This document shows positions 42,878 through 50,559 of a stretch of DNA of 64,000 nucleotides, piece after piece; position 1 is the stretch's first letter; each line of letters begins with the position of its first letter. The position numbers and the translations under genes were made by a program. Source of the DNA: DATAAP01 sp041690495 (lineage in GTDB: Bacteria; Pseudomonadota; Alphaproteobacteria; CACIAM-22H2). Location: assembly GCA_041690495.1 (NCBI GenBank), contig JAWLHE010000002.1, forward strand, positions 1 through 64,000, read 5' to 3'. Under the pieces are notes generated by a model, which was not told the DNA's origin, did no database searches, and worked only from the letters and a program-made list of their open reading frames with translations.

Positions 42878-43924
42878 ATGTACAGGAGTTCGATCAACCG
42901 GCTGATCGGCGGCGCGCTGGCTGCGATCAGTCTGGCGGCGTTCGGTGCGGGCGATGCGGCAGCGCAGAGCAAGACCCGCCTCACGGTCTATACCGCTGTC
43001 GAGAACGACCAGCTCGGGCAGTTCAAGGCGGCGGCGGAAGCGGCCAATCCGGATATCGAAATCGCGTGGGTTCGCGATTCCACAGGTGTCATGACCGCGC
43101 GCCTGCTCGCCGAGAAGGATAATCCCCGCGCCGATGTGATTTGGGGTGTCGCGGCATCGAGCATCGTTCTCTTCGAGAAGCAGAACATGCTGATCCCGTA
43201 CACGCCCAAAGGAGCGGACGCCCTGAAGCCGGCGTTCCGGGATACCAAGAATCCGATGGCCTGGACCGGAATGGACGCCTATCTGTCCGTCGTCTGCTTC
43301 AACACAGCAGAGGCGGCGAAGGCGAAGGCGCCCAAGCCGGCGTCGTGGTCCGACCTGACCAAGCCCGAGTACAAGGGGCAGATCGTGATGCCCAATCCGG
43401 CGTCCTCCGGGACGGGCTATCTCACGATCACGGCCTGGCTGCAGGTCATGGGCGAGGAGCGCGCCTGGAAGTTCATGGACGCGTTGCACGAGAATGTTGC
43501 CGTTTACACCCATTCCGGCTCGGCGCCGTGCGTACAGGCGGCGCGCGGCGAACGCTTGATCGGGATCGGGTTCGACATGCGTGCGGCTCGCGAAAAGACA
43601 CAAGGCGCGCCGATCGACATCATCCTTCCGAAGGAAGGGGCCGGCTGGGAGATGGAGGCAACGGCAATCGTCAAAGGGACGAAGAACCTTGCCGCCGCGC
43701 AGAAGCTGGTGGACTGGACCGTCACTCGCCAGGCGAACGAGGCGTACGGCAAGTGGTTCGCCATTGTCGCGCACCCGGACGTCAAGGCAGCGCCTCCGAA
43801 CTATCCCGCGAACGCAGAGCAGGCCATGGTCAAGAACGATCTTGGGTGGATGGCTACGCAGCGCGAGCGGATTCTCGCGGAGTGGACCAAGCGATACGAC
43901 GGCAAGTCCGCACCCAAGAAATAG
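42878..43924 (+). CDS. Periplasmic solute-binding protein (iron/2-aminoethylphosphonate type)
   Basis: A 348-residue extracellular solute-binding protein with a signal peptide ending near GAGDAAAQS (residue 30). LTVYTAVENDQLGQFKAAAEAANPDIEIAWVRDSTGVMTARLLAEKDNPRADVIWG is the fold signature of Fbp/PhnS-like proteins. Later blocks are PEYKGQIVMPNPASSGTGYLTI and AYGKWFAIVAHPDV. ATG 42878 follows AGGAGGC. No ATPase or permease lies beside it; a hairpin follows its stop, then the FAD/GcvT-type dehydrogenase. The ligand could be an amine substrate of that enzyme, but the family points rather to iron or a phosphonate. Confidence 0.85.
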   Translation: MYRSSINRLIGGALAAISLAAFGAGDAAAQSKTRLTVYTAVENDQLGQFKAAAEAANPDIEIAWVRDSTGVMTARLLAEKDNPRADVIWGVAASSIVLFEKQNMLIPYTPKGADALKPAFRDTKNPMAWTGMDAYLSVVCFNTAEAAKAKAPKPASWSDLTKPEYKGQIVMPNPASSGTGYLTITAWLQVMGEERAWKFMDALHENVAVYTHSGSAPCVQAARGERLIGIGFDMRAAREKTQGAPIDIILPKEGAGWEMEATAIVKGTKNLAAAQKLVDWTVTRQANEAYGKWFAIVAHPDVKAAPPNYPANAEQAMVKNDLGWMATQRERILAEWTKRYDGKSAPKK

Positions 43925-43939
43925 CTTCTGCCGCACGAA

Positions 43940-43976
43940 CCCGGTCTCGATGCCGCTCGCCGGCAACGAGACCGGG
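43940..43976 (+). terminator. 10-bp perfect hairpin after the solute-binding gene
   Basis: CCCGGTCTCG (43940-43949) pairs exactly with CGAGACCGGG (43967-43976) over a 17-nt loop. There is no T-run. It is likely a 3' stabilising or weak terminating structure. Confidence 0.5.
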
Positions 43977-44066
43977 CAACTGCATGGCGCTCGAATGACT
44001 ATACGGCGGTAAGTGCGTTCAACGCCGCGCGATTGAAGCCGCCTTGGCCGCTCACCTGGAACGCGT

Positions 44067-46511
44067 ATGCCCGATTTGCCTTCCCACGCGCGTGCGGTCA
44101 TCATCGGCGGCGGCATCATCGGTTGCAGCACGGCGTATCACCTCGCGAAGTGCGGCTGGCGGGACATCGTACTGCTCGAGCGTGCCAAGCTGACGAGCGG
44201 ATCGACATTCCATGCGGCCGGGCTGGTCGGTCAGCTCCGAACCTCGGCGAACATAACAAAGCTGCTGACCTACAGCGTCGAGCTATACGATCGCCTCGAA
44301 GCCGAAACCGGTCAGGCGACCGGCTGGAAGCGCAATGGCGGGCTGCGGCTCGCCTGCAACAACGACCGCATGACCGAGCTCCTGCGCCAGGCAACGACCG
44401 CACACAGCTTCGGGCTGGCAGTCGAGGTCCTGTCTCCGCAGGAGGCAGTGAATCTGTGGCCGCCGATGGACGGAGCCGATCTTGTCGGGGCGGTTTTCCT
44501 GCCGACCGATGGTCAGGTAAATCCGTCGGATGTCACCCAGGCGCTTGCGAAGGGCGCGCGCATGGCGGGCGTCCGCATTCTCGAGGATTGCCCCGTGACG
44601 GAGATCCACACCGCGGGCGGCCGGGCGACCGGCGTCGTCACGCCGTACGGCGAGGTCGCGTGCGAAGCCGTCATCAATTGCGGGGGCCAATGGGCCAAGG
44701 AGATCGGCCGGCTGGCCGGCGTCTCCGTGCCGCTGCAGTCGGTTCAGCATCAGTACCTCGTCACCGAGCCAATCGCGGGCGTGCCACGCGATCTCCCGAC
44801 GCTACGCGATCCCGACCGGTTGACCTATTTCAAGGAGGAGGTCGGCGGGCTGGTGATGGGCGGCTATGAGCCCAACCCGATCGCCTGGGCACTCGACGGC
44901 ATTCCGCCCGGCTTCCATTTCACCCTGCTCGACAGCAACTGGGATCACTTCGAGCCGATGATGGAACAAGCGCTGGCGCGCGTGCCGGCGCTACGGGCGG
45001 CAGGGATCAAGCAGCTGATCAACGGCCCGGAATCGTTCACGCCCGACGGCAACTTCATTCTCGGCGAGGCGCCCGAGCTCAGGAATTTCTATGTCGGCGC
45101 CGGATTCAACGCGTTCGGCATCGCTTCCGCCGGGGGCGCGGGCAGAGCGCTGGCGGAATGGGTCGCCGGCGGCGAGCCGCCGATGGACCTGTGGCCGGTC
45201 GACATTCGCCGGTTCGGCCGGATCCATCGCGATGATCATGTCGTGCGGCAGCGGACGCTCGAAGCCTACGCAAAGCACTACACGATCGCCTACCCGCATG
45301 AAGAGTACGAGAGCGCGCGAGGGCTACGCGTTTCACCGCTCTACCACCGGCTCAAGGACCAGGGGGCCTGCTTCGGATCGAAGCTCGGCTGGGAGCGGCC
45401 CAACTGGTTCGCGCGCGCCGGCGAGACGCCGCGCGACGTGTACTCGTTCGCACGCCAGAACTGGTTCGACGCGGTCGCCGGCGAGCATCGCGCCTGCCGC
45501 GAGTCGGTGGTGCTGTTCGACCAGTCCTCGTTCGCCAAGTTCCTGATGATCGGCCGCGATGTCGAGGCAGCACTGTCCTGGATCTGTGCGAACGACGTGT
45601 CGAGGTCCGCCGGATCGGTGGTCTATACGCAGATGCTCAATCGCCGCGGCGGCATCGAATGCGACCTGACCGTCACGCGGCTCGATCGCGATGCGTATTA
45701 CATCGTCACCGGCACCGGTTTCGCGACGCACGATTTCGACTGGGTCGCGCGTAACATTCCGGAGGGGCTGGATGCGCGCTTGCTGGATGTGACGTCCGCC
45801 TTTGCGGTGCTGTCGCTGATGGGCCCCCGCGCCCGCGACGTGCTGCAGGCGGTCACGCCGGACGACGTCTCGAATGCCGCGTTTCCCTTCGCCACCTGCC
45901 GCGATGTGACTATCGCCGGCGCGGCAGTGCGGGCACTGCGAATCACCTATGTCGGCGAGCTGGGCTGGGAACTGCACGTGCCGAGCGACGCCGCCGGAGC
46001 CGTCTACGACCGGCTGATGCAGGCGGGCTCGCGCCACGGCATCGTCAATGCAGGCTACCGCACCATCGAGTCGCTGCGTCTGGAAAAAGCCTACCGGGCC
46101 TGGGGCAGCGATATCGGTCCTGACTATACGCCGCTCGAGGCGGGCCTCGGCTGGGCCGTGAAATTTCGGCAGAACATCCCCTTCCTCGGACGCGAGCCGC
46201 TGTCCCTGCAGCGCGACAGGCCGCTCCTGCGGCGTCTGGCCGGGTTCCGCGTCGACGACCCGTCGCTGGTCCTGATTGGGAGAGAGACGATCTATCGCGA
46301 TGGCAAGCGTGTCGGCTGGCTGTCGAGTGGAGGATGGGGTTACACGGTCGGCAGCAATATCGGTCTCGGGTATGTCCGCGACGAGGCCGGAGTCACCGAC
46401 GAGTATCTTGCGCAGGGCCGCTACGAACTCGAGGTCGCGACCAGGCGTGTTCCAGCCACTCTGAGTGTGCGGCCTCTGTACGATCCGGAAATGACGCGGG
46501 TGAGGGCCTAG
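44067..46511 (+). CDS. FAD-dependent dimethylglycine/sarcosine dehydrogenase-like enzyme with GcvT domain
   Basis: An 814-residue two-part enzyme. Residues about 8-380 are a DAO-type FAD domain with the dinucleotide motif VIIGGGIIGCSTAYHLAKCG. GSTFHAAGLVGQLR is the covalent-flavin-type His region, and FYVGAGFNAFGIASAGGAGRALAEWVAGG is the second FAD block. The FAO_M connector follows. Residues about 430-814 are a GcvT/aminomethyltransferase domain with GERACRESVVLFDQSSFAKF-like and YVGELGWELHVPSD segments, which binds tetrahydrofolate. It oxidatively demethylates an N-methyl amine and transfers the one-carbon unit. Substrate choice between dimethylglycine, sarcosine and others is open. Confidence 0.87.
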   Translation: MPDLPSHARAVIIGGGIIGCSTAYHLAKCGWRDIVLLERAKLTSGSTFHAAGLVGQLRTSANITKLLTYSVELYDRLEAETGQATGWKRNGGLRLACNNDRMTELLRQATTAHSFGLAVEVLSPQEAVNLWPPMDGADLVGAVFLPTDGQVNPSDVTQALAKGARMAGVRILEDCPVTEIHTAGGRATGVVTPYGEVACEAVINCGGQWAKEIGRLAGVSVPLQSVQHQYLVTEPIAGVPRDLPTLRDPDRLTYFKEEVGGLVMGGYEPNPIAWALDGIPPGFHFTLLDSNWDHFEPMMEQALARVPALRAAGIKQLINGPESFTPDGNFILGEAPELRNFYVGAGFNAFGIASAGGAGRALAEWVAGGEPPMDLWPVDIRRFGRIHRDDHVVRQRTLEAYAKHYTIAYPHEEYESARGLRVSPLYHRLKDQGACFGSKLGWERPNWFARAGETPRDVYSFARQNWFDAVAGEHRACRESVVLFDQSSFAKFLMIGRDVEAALSWICANDVSRSAGSVVYTQMLNRRGGIECDLTVTRLDRDAYYIVTGTGFATHDFDWVARNIPEGLDARLLDVTSAFAVLSLMGPRARDVLQAVTPDDVSNAAFPFATCRDVTIAGAAVRALRITYVGELGWELHVPSDAAGAVYDRLMQAGSRHGIVNAGYRTIESLRLEKAYRAWGSDIGPDYTPLEAGLGWAVKFRQNIPFLGREPLSLQRDRPLLRRLAGFRVDDPSLVLIGRETIYRDGKRVGWLSSGGWGYTVGSNIGLGYVRDEAGVTDEYLAQGRYELEVATRRVPATLSVRPLYDPEMTRVRA

Positions 46512-46744
46512 CGGACCTGTTCGAGATCTGCGATCAGCCCGTCGCAGGCCATCCATGCGTCGTCAAGGAGTCGGGCCAGATGCCTGATTTCGGCGGAGCC
46601 AAATCGCCGCTCGGCACGGCCAATGCCGTCAGCCTGTTGCTTGATCTGATCCCGTACGACCCGTGCGAGCGGTACGAGTGTCCTGGCAGCGGCGATCCGG
46701 GCATCGTCGTCGATGGCGGGGCCATCGGCCGCGTTGGCATCCAT
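46508..46744 (-). CDS. Small acidic/helical phage protein, 78 aa
   Basis: The product is soluble and probably all-helical (AARTLVPLARVVRDQIKQQAD and EIRHLARLLDDAWMACDGLIADLEQVR). I do not recognise a family. The start at 46744 lies just downstream of two TGCATATGC operators, separate from the repressor's own promoter. Expression is therefore probably controlled by the repressor. Its end overlaps the chromosomal dehydrogenase gene by 4 nt, placing it at the prophage border. Confidence 0.6.
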   Translation of the reverse strand: MDANAADGPAIDDDARIAAARTLVPLARVVRDQIKQQADGIGRAERRFGSAEIRHLARLLDDAWMACDGLIADLEQVR

Positions 46745-46785
46745 TTCAGCCGAGCCCGCCGGTTTGCATAAGGCATCATCTCAAT

Positions 46786-46819
46786 TGCATATGCATTACG
46801 CAACCGAAAATGCATATGC
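46786..46819. promoter_or_regulatory. Paired TGCATATGC operators upstream of the 78-aa gene
   Basis: TGCATATGCA (46786-46795, a perfect palindrome) and TGCATATGC (46811-46819) are spaced 25 nt apart, in a locally AT-rich patch between the repressor gene and the 78-aa gene. The same core occurs in the region upstream of the repressor. They are likely binding sites of the S24 repressor. Confidence 0.6.
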
Positions 46820-46834
46820 GGCGGGTGCGCGGGA

Positions 46835-47521
46835 TCAGGTCCGGACCTTCAGGACGGCGACGACGAGGTGCACCGAGCGGACCGAATCGACCGGGATCTC
46901 GAGGCGCCTGGCAGGATTGAATTGTTCGAGAACCAGGTGCCTTGTCGTGCGGCGGGCGAGCCGCTTGATGAGGCCCTGTCCGTCGGTCAGCTGGACGATC
47001 ACGTCGTCGCCCGGCGTAGGCGGCACGGTCGGCGAAACATAGGCCAGCTGGCCATGGCGCAGAACCGGCTCCATGCTGGAATCGTTGACGTAGACGGCAT
47101 AGGCGTTGCTCTGCCCGAGCAGGAACCATGGCCGCTCTACGAAGGATTCGACTATCCCGTTGTCGAAGAAGTAGCCTTCCTTGCCGCCCCGTGCATGGCC
47201 GACGACCGGCAGATCGCGCGGCCCCGCCGGAGGAATGGCGTTGGCTCTGATCGACCCGGGCGCCACCGGGGCGCCGGCGTGATTGATCGCGTTTGACGGC
47301 GCCCCGCCGAGATCGGGCGGCAGCGGCACGCCGGTTGCGTCGCTCAGCTTCTTCAAGGTGCGGGCGCTGAGGCTGTTCGTGTAGTTCGGGTCGTTGTGAA
47401 AGCGCGTCAGCGTGGTCGACGATACGCCGGCCCGCCGTGCCAGGTTGGTGAGGTCGAGCCCGGTCTCGCGCAGCAGCGCATCGACATAGGCGATCGCCGC
47501 GTCCCGATGCAAATCCGTCAT
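46835..47521 (-). CDS. CI/LexA-like phage repressor with S24 peptidase domain
   Basis: A 228-residue repressor. The N-terminal helix-turn-helix is LTNLARRAGVSSTTLTRFHND. The C-terminal S24 domain has the nucleophile Ser149 in NDSSMEPVLRHGQLAYVSP and the general base Lys186 in GQGLIKRLARR. Self-cleavage upon SOS induction is the family behaviour; the linker sequence around GHARGGKEGYF does not show a clear Ala-Gly site. ATG 47521 is chosen because the domain begins there and operators lie just upstream; the frame runs on to 47563. It should keep the prophage silent and regulate both flanking promoters. Confidence 0.87.
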   Translation of the reverse strand: MTDLHRDAAIAYVDALLRETGLDLTNLARRAGVSSTTLTRFHNDPNYTNSLSARTLKKLSDATGVPLPPDLGGAPSNAINHAGAPVAPGSIRANAIPPAGPRDLPVVGHARGGKEGYFFDNGIVESFVERPWFLLGQSNAYAVYVNDSSMEPVLRHGQLAYVSPTVPPTPGDDVIVQLTDGQGLIKRLARRTTRHLVLEQFNPARRLEIPVDSVRSVHLVVAVLKVRT

Positions 47522-47534
47522 GGATGCACGATGC

Positions 47535-47587
47535 CATATGCACTTATGAAAAACAAGTTGCATAAATGCATGTTACCGTGCATATGC
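47535..47587. promoter_or_regulatory. Operator cluster upstream of the repressor gene
   Basis: Between the repressor start (minus strand) and the 156-aa gene (plus strand) are CATATGCAC (47535-47543), TTGCATAAATGCAT (47558-47571) and TGCATATGC (47579-47587). All share the TGCATA core, spaced about two helical turns apart. This has the layout of a phage switch controlling divergent transcription. Confidence 0.6.
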
Positions 47588-47648
47588 TTGATCTCCTGCG
47601 GGCGGGCGCGGCCGGCCCGATCAACTCAGAGACACACGGGGAACGTCC

Positions 47649-48119
47649 ATGAAAGGCAAGCGGCAGGTCATTCGCTCCGAAGCCATCAACAACGGCCATG
47701 ACCGGGCGGATGTCGTCCGCGGTGCCGGCCCGGACGGCACCGTTGCTGTTTTCGCCGTGAATCGCACGCAGAGGATGGCCGACCGCCTGTTCGACCGGGG
47801 AATGATCGACGGTCGCCAGTATAGCGCCGCAAGTCAGCTACGCGATCTGTGGGAGCAGGCTGGTCTCTGCATGGCCGATCTGAGCGCCGGAAGCCTGGAG
47901 CGCGTGTCGGAGACCACGCATGATTGGGTCGGCGACGATACGGCCTTTCACCGCTATACCCTGGCGATGCGCCAGATGGGCCGCGACGGCCGGAGAATCC
48001 TGTTCGACGTGGTGATCACCGACATGGCGCCCGACGTCTGGGGCCGCCGCTATCGCTGCGACGGTGTGCTCATGCTGCAGGGCCAGCTGGGGCGGCTGGC
48101 GACGTGGTGGGGACTCTGA
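47649..48119 (+). CDS. Hypothetical early phage protein, 156 aa
   Basis: A soluble basic protein. RMADRLFDRGMIDGRQYSAASQLRDLWEQAG and HRYTLAMRQMGRDGRRILFDVVITDM recall DUF6456-like helical phage proteins, but I hold that loosely. It is transcribed away from the repressor from the operator region, as Cro or early regulators are, yet no helix-turn-helix is evident. AACGTCC precedes ATG without a strong ribosome-binding site. Confidence 0.6.
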   Translation: MKGKRQVIRSEAINNGHDRADVVRGAGPDGTVAVFAVNRTQRMADRLFDRGMIDGRQYSAASQLRDLWEQAGLCMADLSAGSLERVSETTHDWVGDDTAFHRYTLAMRQMGRDGRRILFDVVITDMAPDVWGRRYRCDGVLMLQGQLGRLATWWGL

Positions 48120-48137
48120 CCGCTTTACGCCGGACGC

Positions 48138-48386
48138 CTAGTGGTCGCCGACGCCGGCCCGGTACATGCGCCCGGACAGCGGCTCGCCCGGGCCGGAATG
48201 GACGACGCCTTCATTACGCTTGTTCATCTCAATCGCCTTGCGCGGTGTCGACGGTGACATCTTCTCGACGTCGACCTCGCTCGCGGAAAAGATCGCGATC
48301 AGGTAAAGCAGCAGAACAGTCACCCCGCTGACGGTGCACACGCGCACCGCGGGGTCGCTGAAGTCCGGTTTTCGGATCGATGCCAT
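48138..48386 (-). CDS. Small single-helix membrane protein
   Basis: An 82-residue protein with one hydrophobic segment (about 17-33, VSGVTVLLLYLIAIF) and a hydrophilic C-terminal tail KMSPSTPRKAIEMNKRNEG. It is opposite in direction to the flanking phage genes. It has holin- or superinfection-exclusion-like size, but no family is recognised. Confidence 0.5.
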   Translation of the reverse strand: MASIRKPDFSDPAVRVCTVSGVTVLLLYLIAIFSASEVDVEKMSPSTPRKAIEMNKRNEGVVHSGPGEPLSGRMYRAGVGDH

Positions 48387-48487
48387 GCCGACAGTATCAA
48401 TCGAGATCGTTAAGGAAAATTAAAACAACCAAAGCGAGGGAGGAGTGCGATGCCGATCAAGGGAATACTGGCGGCGAAGAAACCATA

Positions 48488-48573
48488 TTGACGGCCCTCG
48501 GCGCCGGCGTATGTTCGGGGGCGGAAAATTGCGTCCGCAGCGACCCGCACCGAATTTCGGCGCGGGTTTTTTT
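48488..48573 (+). ncRNA. Promoter-hairpin-terminator unit, copy 1
   Basis: TTGACG (48488-48493), a 16-nt spacer and TATGTT (48510-48515) form a sigma70-like promoter. Just downstream a small stem GGGCG/CGTCC with an 8-nt loop is followed by ACCCGC(...)GCGGGT with an inner CCGAA/TTCGG stem and seven Ts to 48573. The predicted transcript is only about 50 nt unless the terminator is read through. It lies 44 nt before the terminase small-subunit gene. The first stem keeps pairing through a G-U change relative to copies 2 and 3, which supports a real RNA fold. Confidence 0.7.
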
Positions 48574-48616
48574 GTGCCCGGCGACGGATGCAGTCGCGAC
48601 CTCGAGGGACAGCATC

Positions 48617-49105
48617 ATGGCGGAAACGAGAAGGATGCGCGCCGAGCGCACGGGGAAAGCTCGCACCGGGCAGCCACTCGCCGGCAGGCCGAGCCGGGGC
48701 GGTGCCTCCGATCCAACGCACGGCAAGGATTTCGCGGCGGCATGCCGGGCGGATTTTGCCGCACACGGCGCGGCGGCGATCGCAGCAGCGCGAGAGAAAA
48801 GTCCGGCGGCCTATGTCCGCATGATGGCGACGATCTTGCCGCAGGAGTTCGCGACGGCGTCAGCCGGACCAATCGAGGAATTGAACGATGAGGAACTTGC
48901 AAAGGCTATTGCCTACATCAGGGAAGCGCTTGGCCCTGTTGAGCGCGATGGAGCGGGAGCAGGCGGCCCGGGCGATGCGGAATCGCCTGATCAAGTATCG
49001 TCCGTATCCGAAGCAGGCGGCATTTCACGCGGCCGGCGCCATGCATCGCGAGCGGCTGTTCCTGGCCGGCAATCAGCTCGGGAAAACGCTGGCCGGCGGA
49101 AATGA
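48617..49105 (+). CDS. Probable terminase small subunit
   Basis: A 162-residue protein. The basic start (MAETRRMRAERTGKARTGQ) is followed by helical ACRADFAAHGAAAIAAAREKSPAAYVRMMATILPQEF and ELNDEELAKAIAYIREAL. The AYVRMMATILPQE block is common in small terminase subunits and DUF5681-like proteins that bind pac sites. The last 73 codons overlap the large-subunit frame by 218 nt and turn into low-complexity sequence, so the true end may be earlier in evolutionary terms. GAGGGAC lies upstream of ATG. Confidence 0.62.
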   Translation: MAETRRMRAERTGKARTGQPLAGRPSRGGASDPTHGKDFAAACRADFAAHGAAAIAAAREKSPAAYVRMMATILPQEFATASAGPIEELNDEELAKAIAYIREALGPVERDGAGAGGPGDAESPDQVSSVSEAGGISRGRRHASRAAVPGRQSARENAGRRK

Positions 49106-50330
49106 GCTCGCCTTTCATCTCACGGGAAATTATCCGAAGTGGTGGAGCGGTCGTCGCTGGGACCGACCGATCGTCGCCTGGGCGGCGGGCGTGACGGCTG
49201 AATCGACACGTGACAATCCGCAACGCATGCTGATGGGCCGCCCGGGCCGCTGGGGCACGGGGTCGATATCGGCCAACGCGTTGGGCAAGCTCTCGCGCGC
49301 TGCGGGCATCCGCGACCTGATCGACACGGTTCGCGTGAGGCATGCAAGCGGCGGCGAGTCTGTCCTGTCCTTCAAGTTCTACGAGAAGGGCCGCGAGAAA
49401 TGGCAGGGCGAAACGCTCGATCTCGTCTGGTTCGACGAGGAACCACCTGCAGAGATCTACAGCGAGGGGCTCGCGCGAACCAGCGCGACGAACGGGCTGG
49501 TCTATCTGACCTGCACGCCATTGCTCGGGATGACCGAGGTGGTCGGACGATTCCTGCAAGATACGTCGCGCGATCGTGCCGTAACGCAGATGGCAATTGA
49601 CGAGGCGGAGCACTATACGGCGGAGCAACGGCAGAGGGTCGTCGCCGGCTATTCGCCGCATGAGCGCGATGCACGCGCGAAGGGCATTCCGATGCTCGGT
49701 TCCGGCCGCATCTTCCCGGTTCCGGAGGAGAGCCTGGCAGTCCAGTCATTTCCGGTTCCGCGGCACTGGCCGCGGCTCGGCGGCATGGATTTCGGCTGGG
49801 ATCATCCATTCGCGGCAGTGAAGCTTGCATGGGACCGCGATGCGGATTGCGTGTACGTGACCAATGCATACCGTGTACGCGAAGCGACGCCGCTCATGCA
49901 TGCCGCTGCCTTGAGGTCATGGGGCGCCGCCTTGACCTGGGCCTGGCCGGCTGACGGGCTGCAGCATTCCAGGGACTCGGGCAAGCCTCTCGCCGAGCAG
50001 TATCGCCGGCATGGTCTCAGGCTGCTACCGCAGCACGCACGCTATCCCGACAATCCCGACGGAACTTCGGGTGCCGGCGGAGTCGAAGCCGGACTGATGG
50101 ATATGCTCGACCGCATGCAGTCGGGGCGGTTCAAGGTCTTCCGCCATCTCGAGGACTGGTTCGCGGAGTTCCGGATCTACCATCGCGACAACGGCATGGT
50201 CGTGAAGCGCAACGACGATCTGATGTGCGCTACGCGCTATGCGCTGATGTGCCTGCGGTTTGCTGCACCGGAATCGGATCCACGAGGATTTGGACGGAAA
50301 CTGGAATACCCGAACTACGCTCTCGCATGA
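48888..50330 (+). CDS. terL: Terminase large subunit
   Basis: A 480-residue DNA-packaging motor. Walker A FLAGNQLGKT is at 58-67 and Walker B LVWFDEEPP at 179-187. The coupling motif is YLTCTPLLG. The nuclease domain opens with MDFGWDHPFAAVKLAW (Asp301), and later acidic residues lie in TWAWPADGLQH and RRNDDL-type positions. ATG 48888 has GAGGAA at 8 nt; Met at 48948 is an alternative without such a site. It cleaves concatemeric DNA and drives it into the prohead through the portal. Confidence 0.9.
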   Translation: MRNLQRLLPTSGKRLALLSAMEREQAARAMRNRLIKYRPYPKQAAFHAAGAMHRERLFLAGNQLGKTLAGGNELAFHLTGNYPKWWSGRRWDRPIVAWAAGVTAESTRDNPQRMLMGRPGRWGTGSISANALGKLSRAAGIRDLIDTVRVRHASGGESVLSFKFYEKGREKWQGETLDLVWFDEEPPAEIYSEGLARTSATNGLVYLTCTPLLGMTEVVGRFLQDTSRDRAVTQMAIDEAEHYTAEQRQRVVAGYSPHERDARAKGIPMLGSGRIFPVPEESLAVQSFPVPRHWPRLGGMDFGWDHPFAAVKLAWDRDADCVYVTNAYRVREATPLMHAAALRSWGAALTWAWPADGLQHSRDSGKPLAEQYRRHGLRLLPQHARYPDNPDGTSGAGGVEAGLMDMLDRMQSGRFKVFRHLEDWFAEFRIYHRDNGMVVKRNDDLMCATRYALMCLRFAAPESDPRGFGRKLEYPNYALA

Positions 50331-50402
50331 CTTGCGCGCGGCGAAATGGCCGACCCCGCGATACGCTCGGCGATATCTGTATCAGAGCGTGAAGAAAGTG
50401 GA

Positions 50403-50489
50403 TTGACGTCCTCATCGAGGCACGTATGTTCGGGGACGGGACAGTACGTCCGAAATCACCCGCCGCGGGTTTCCGCCGGCGGGTTTTTT
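50403..50489 (+). ncRNA. Promoter-hairpin-terminator unit, copy 2
   Basis: AAGAAAGTGGA precedes TTGACG (50403-50408), a 16-nt spacer and TATGTT (50425-50430). The stem GGACG/CGTCC (50434-50451) with loop GGACAGTA is followed by a GC-rich terminator hairpin beginning ACCCGCCG and ending CGGCGGGT, plus six Ts to 50489. It is nearly identical to copy 3 outside the promoter spacer. It separates the terminase and lysin genes. Confidence 0.75.
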
Positions 50490-50559
50490 GTTGGCTGCAA
50501 CACAAATGCATCGCCATACGCCAGCATCATCATTCAATTCGAAGCGAATGGAGACCCGC

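Noticed and set aside
50425..50530. Possible short peptide starting at ATG within TATGTT of the repeat units
   Set aside because: Reading frames diverge among the three copies after the hairpin, whereas base pairing is kept. RNA or promoter function explains the conservation better.
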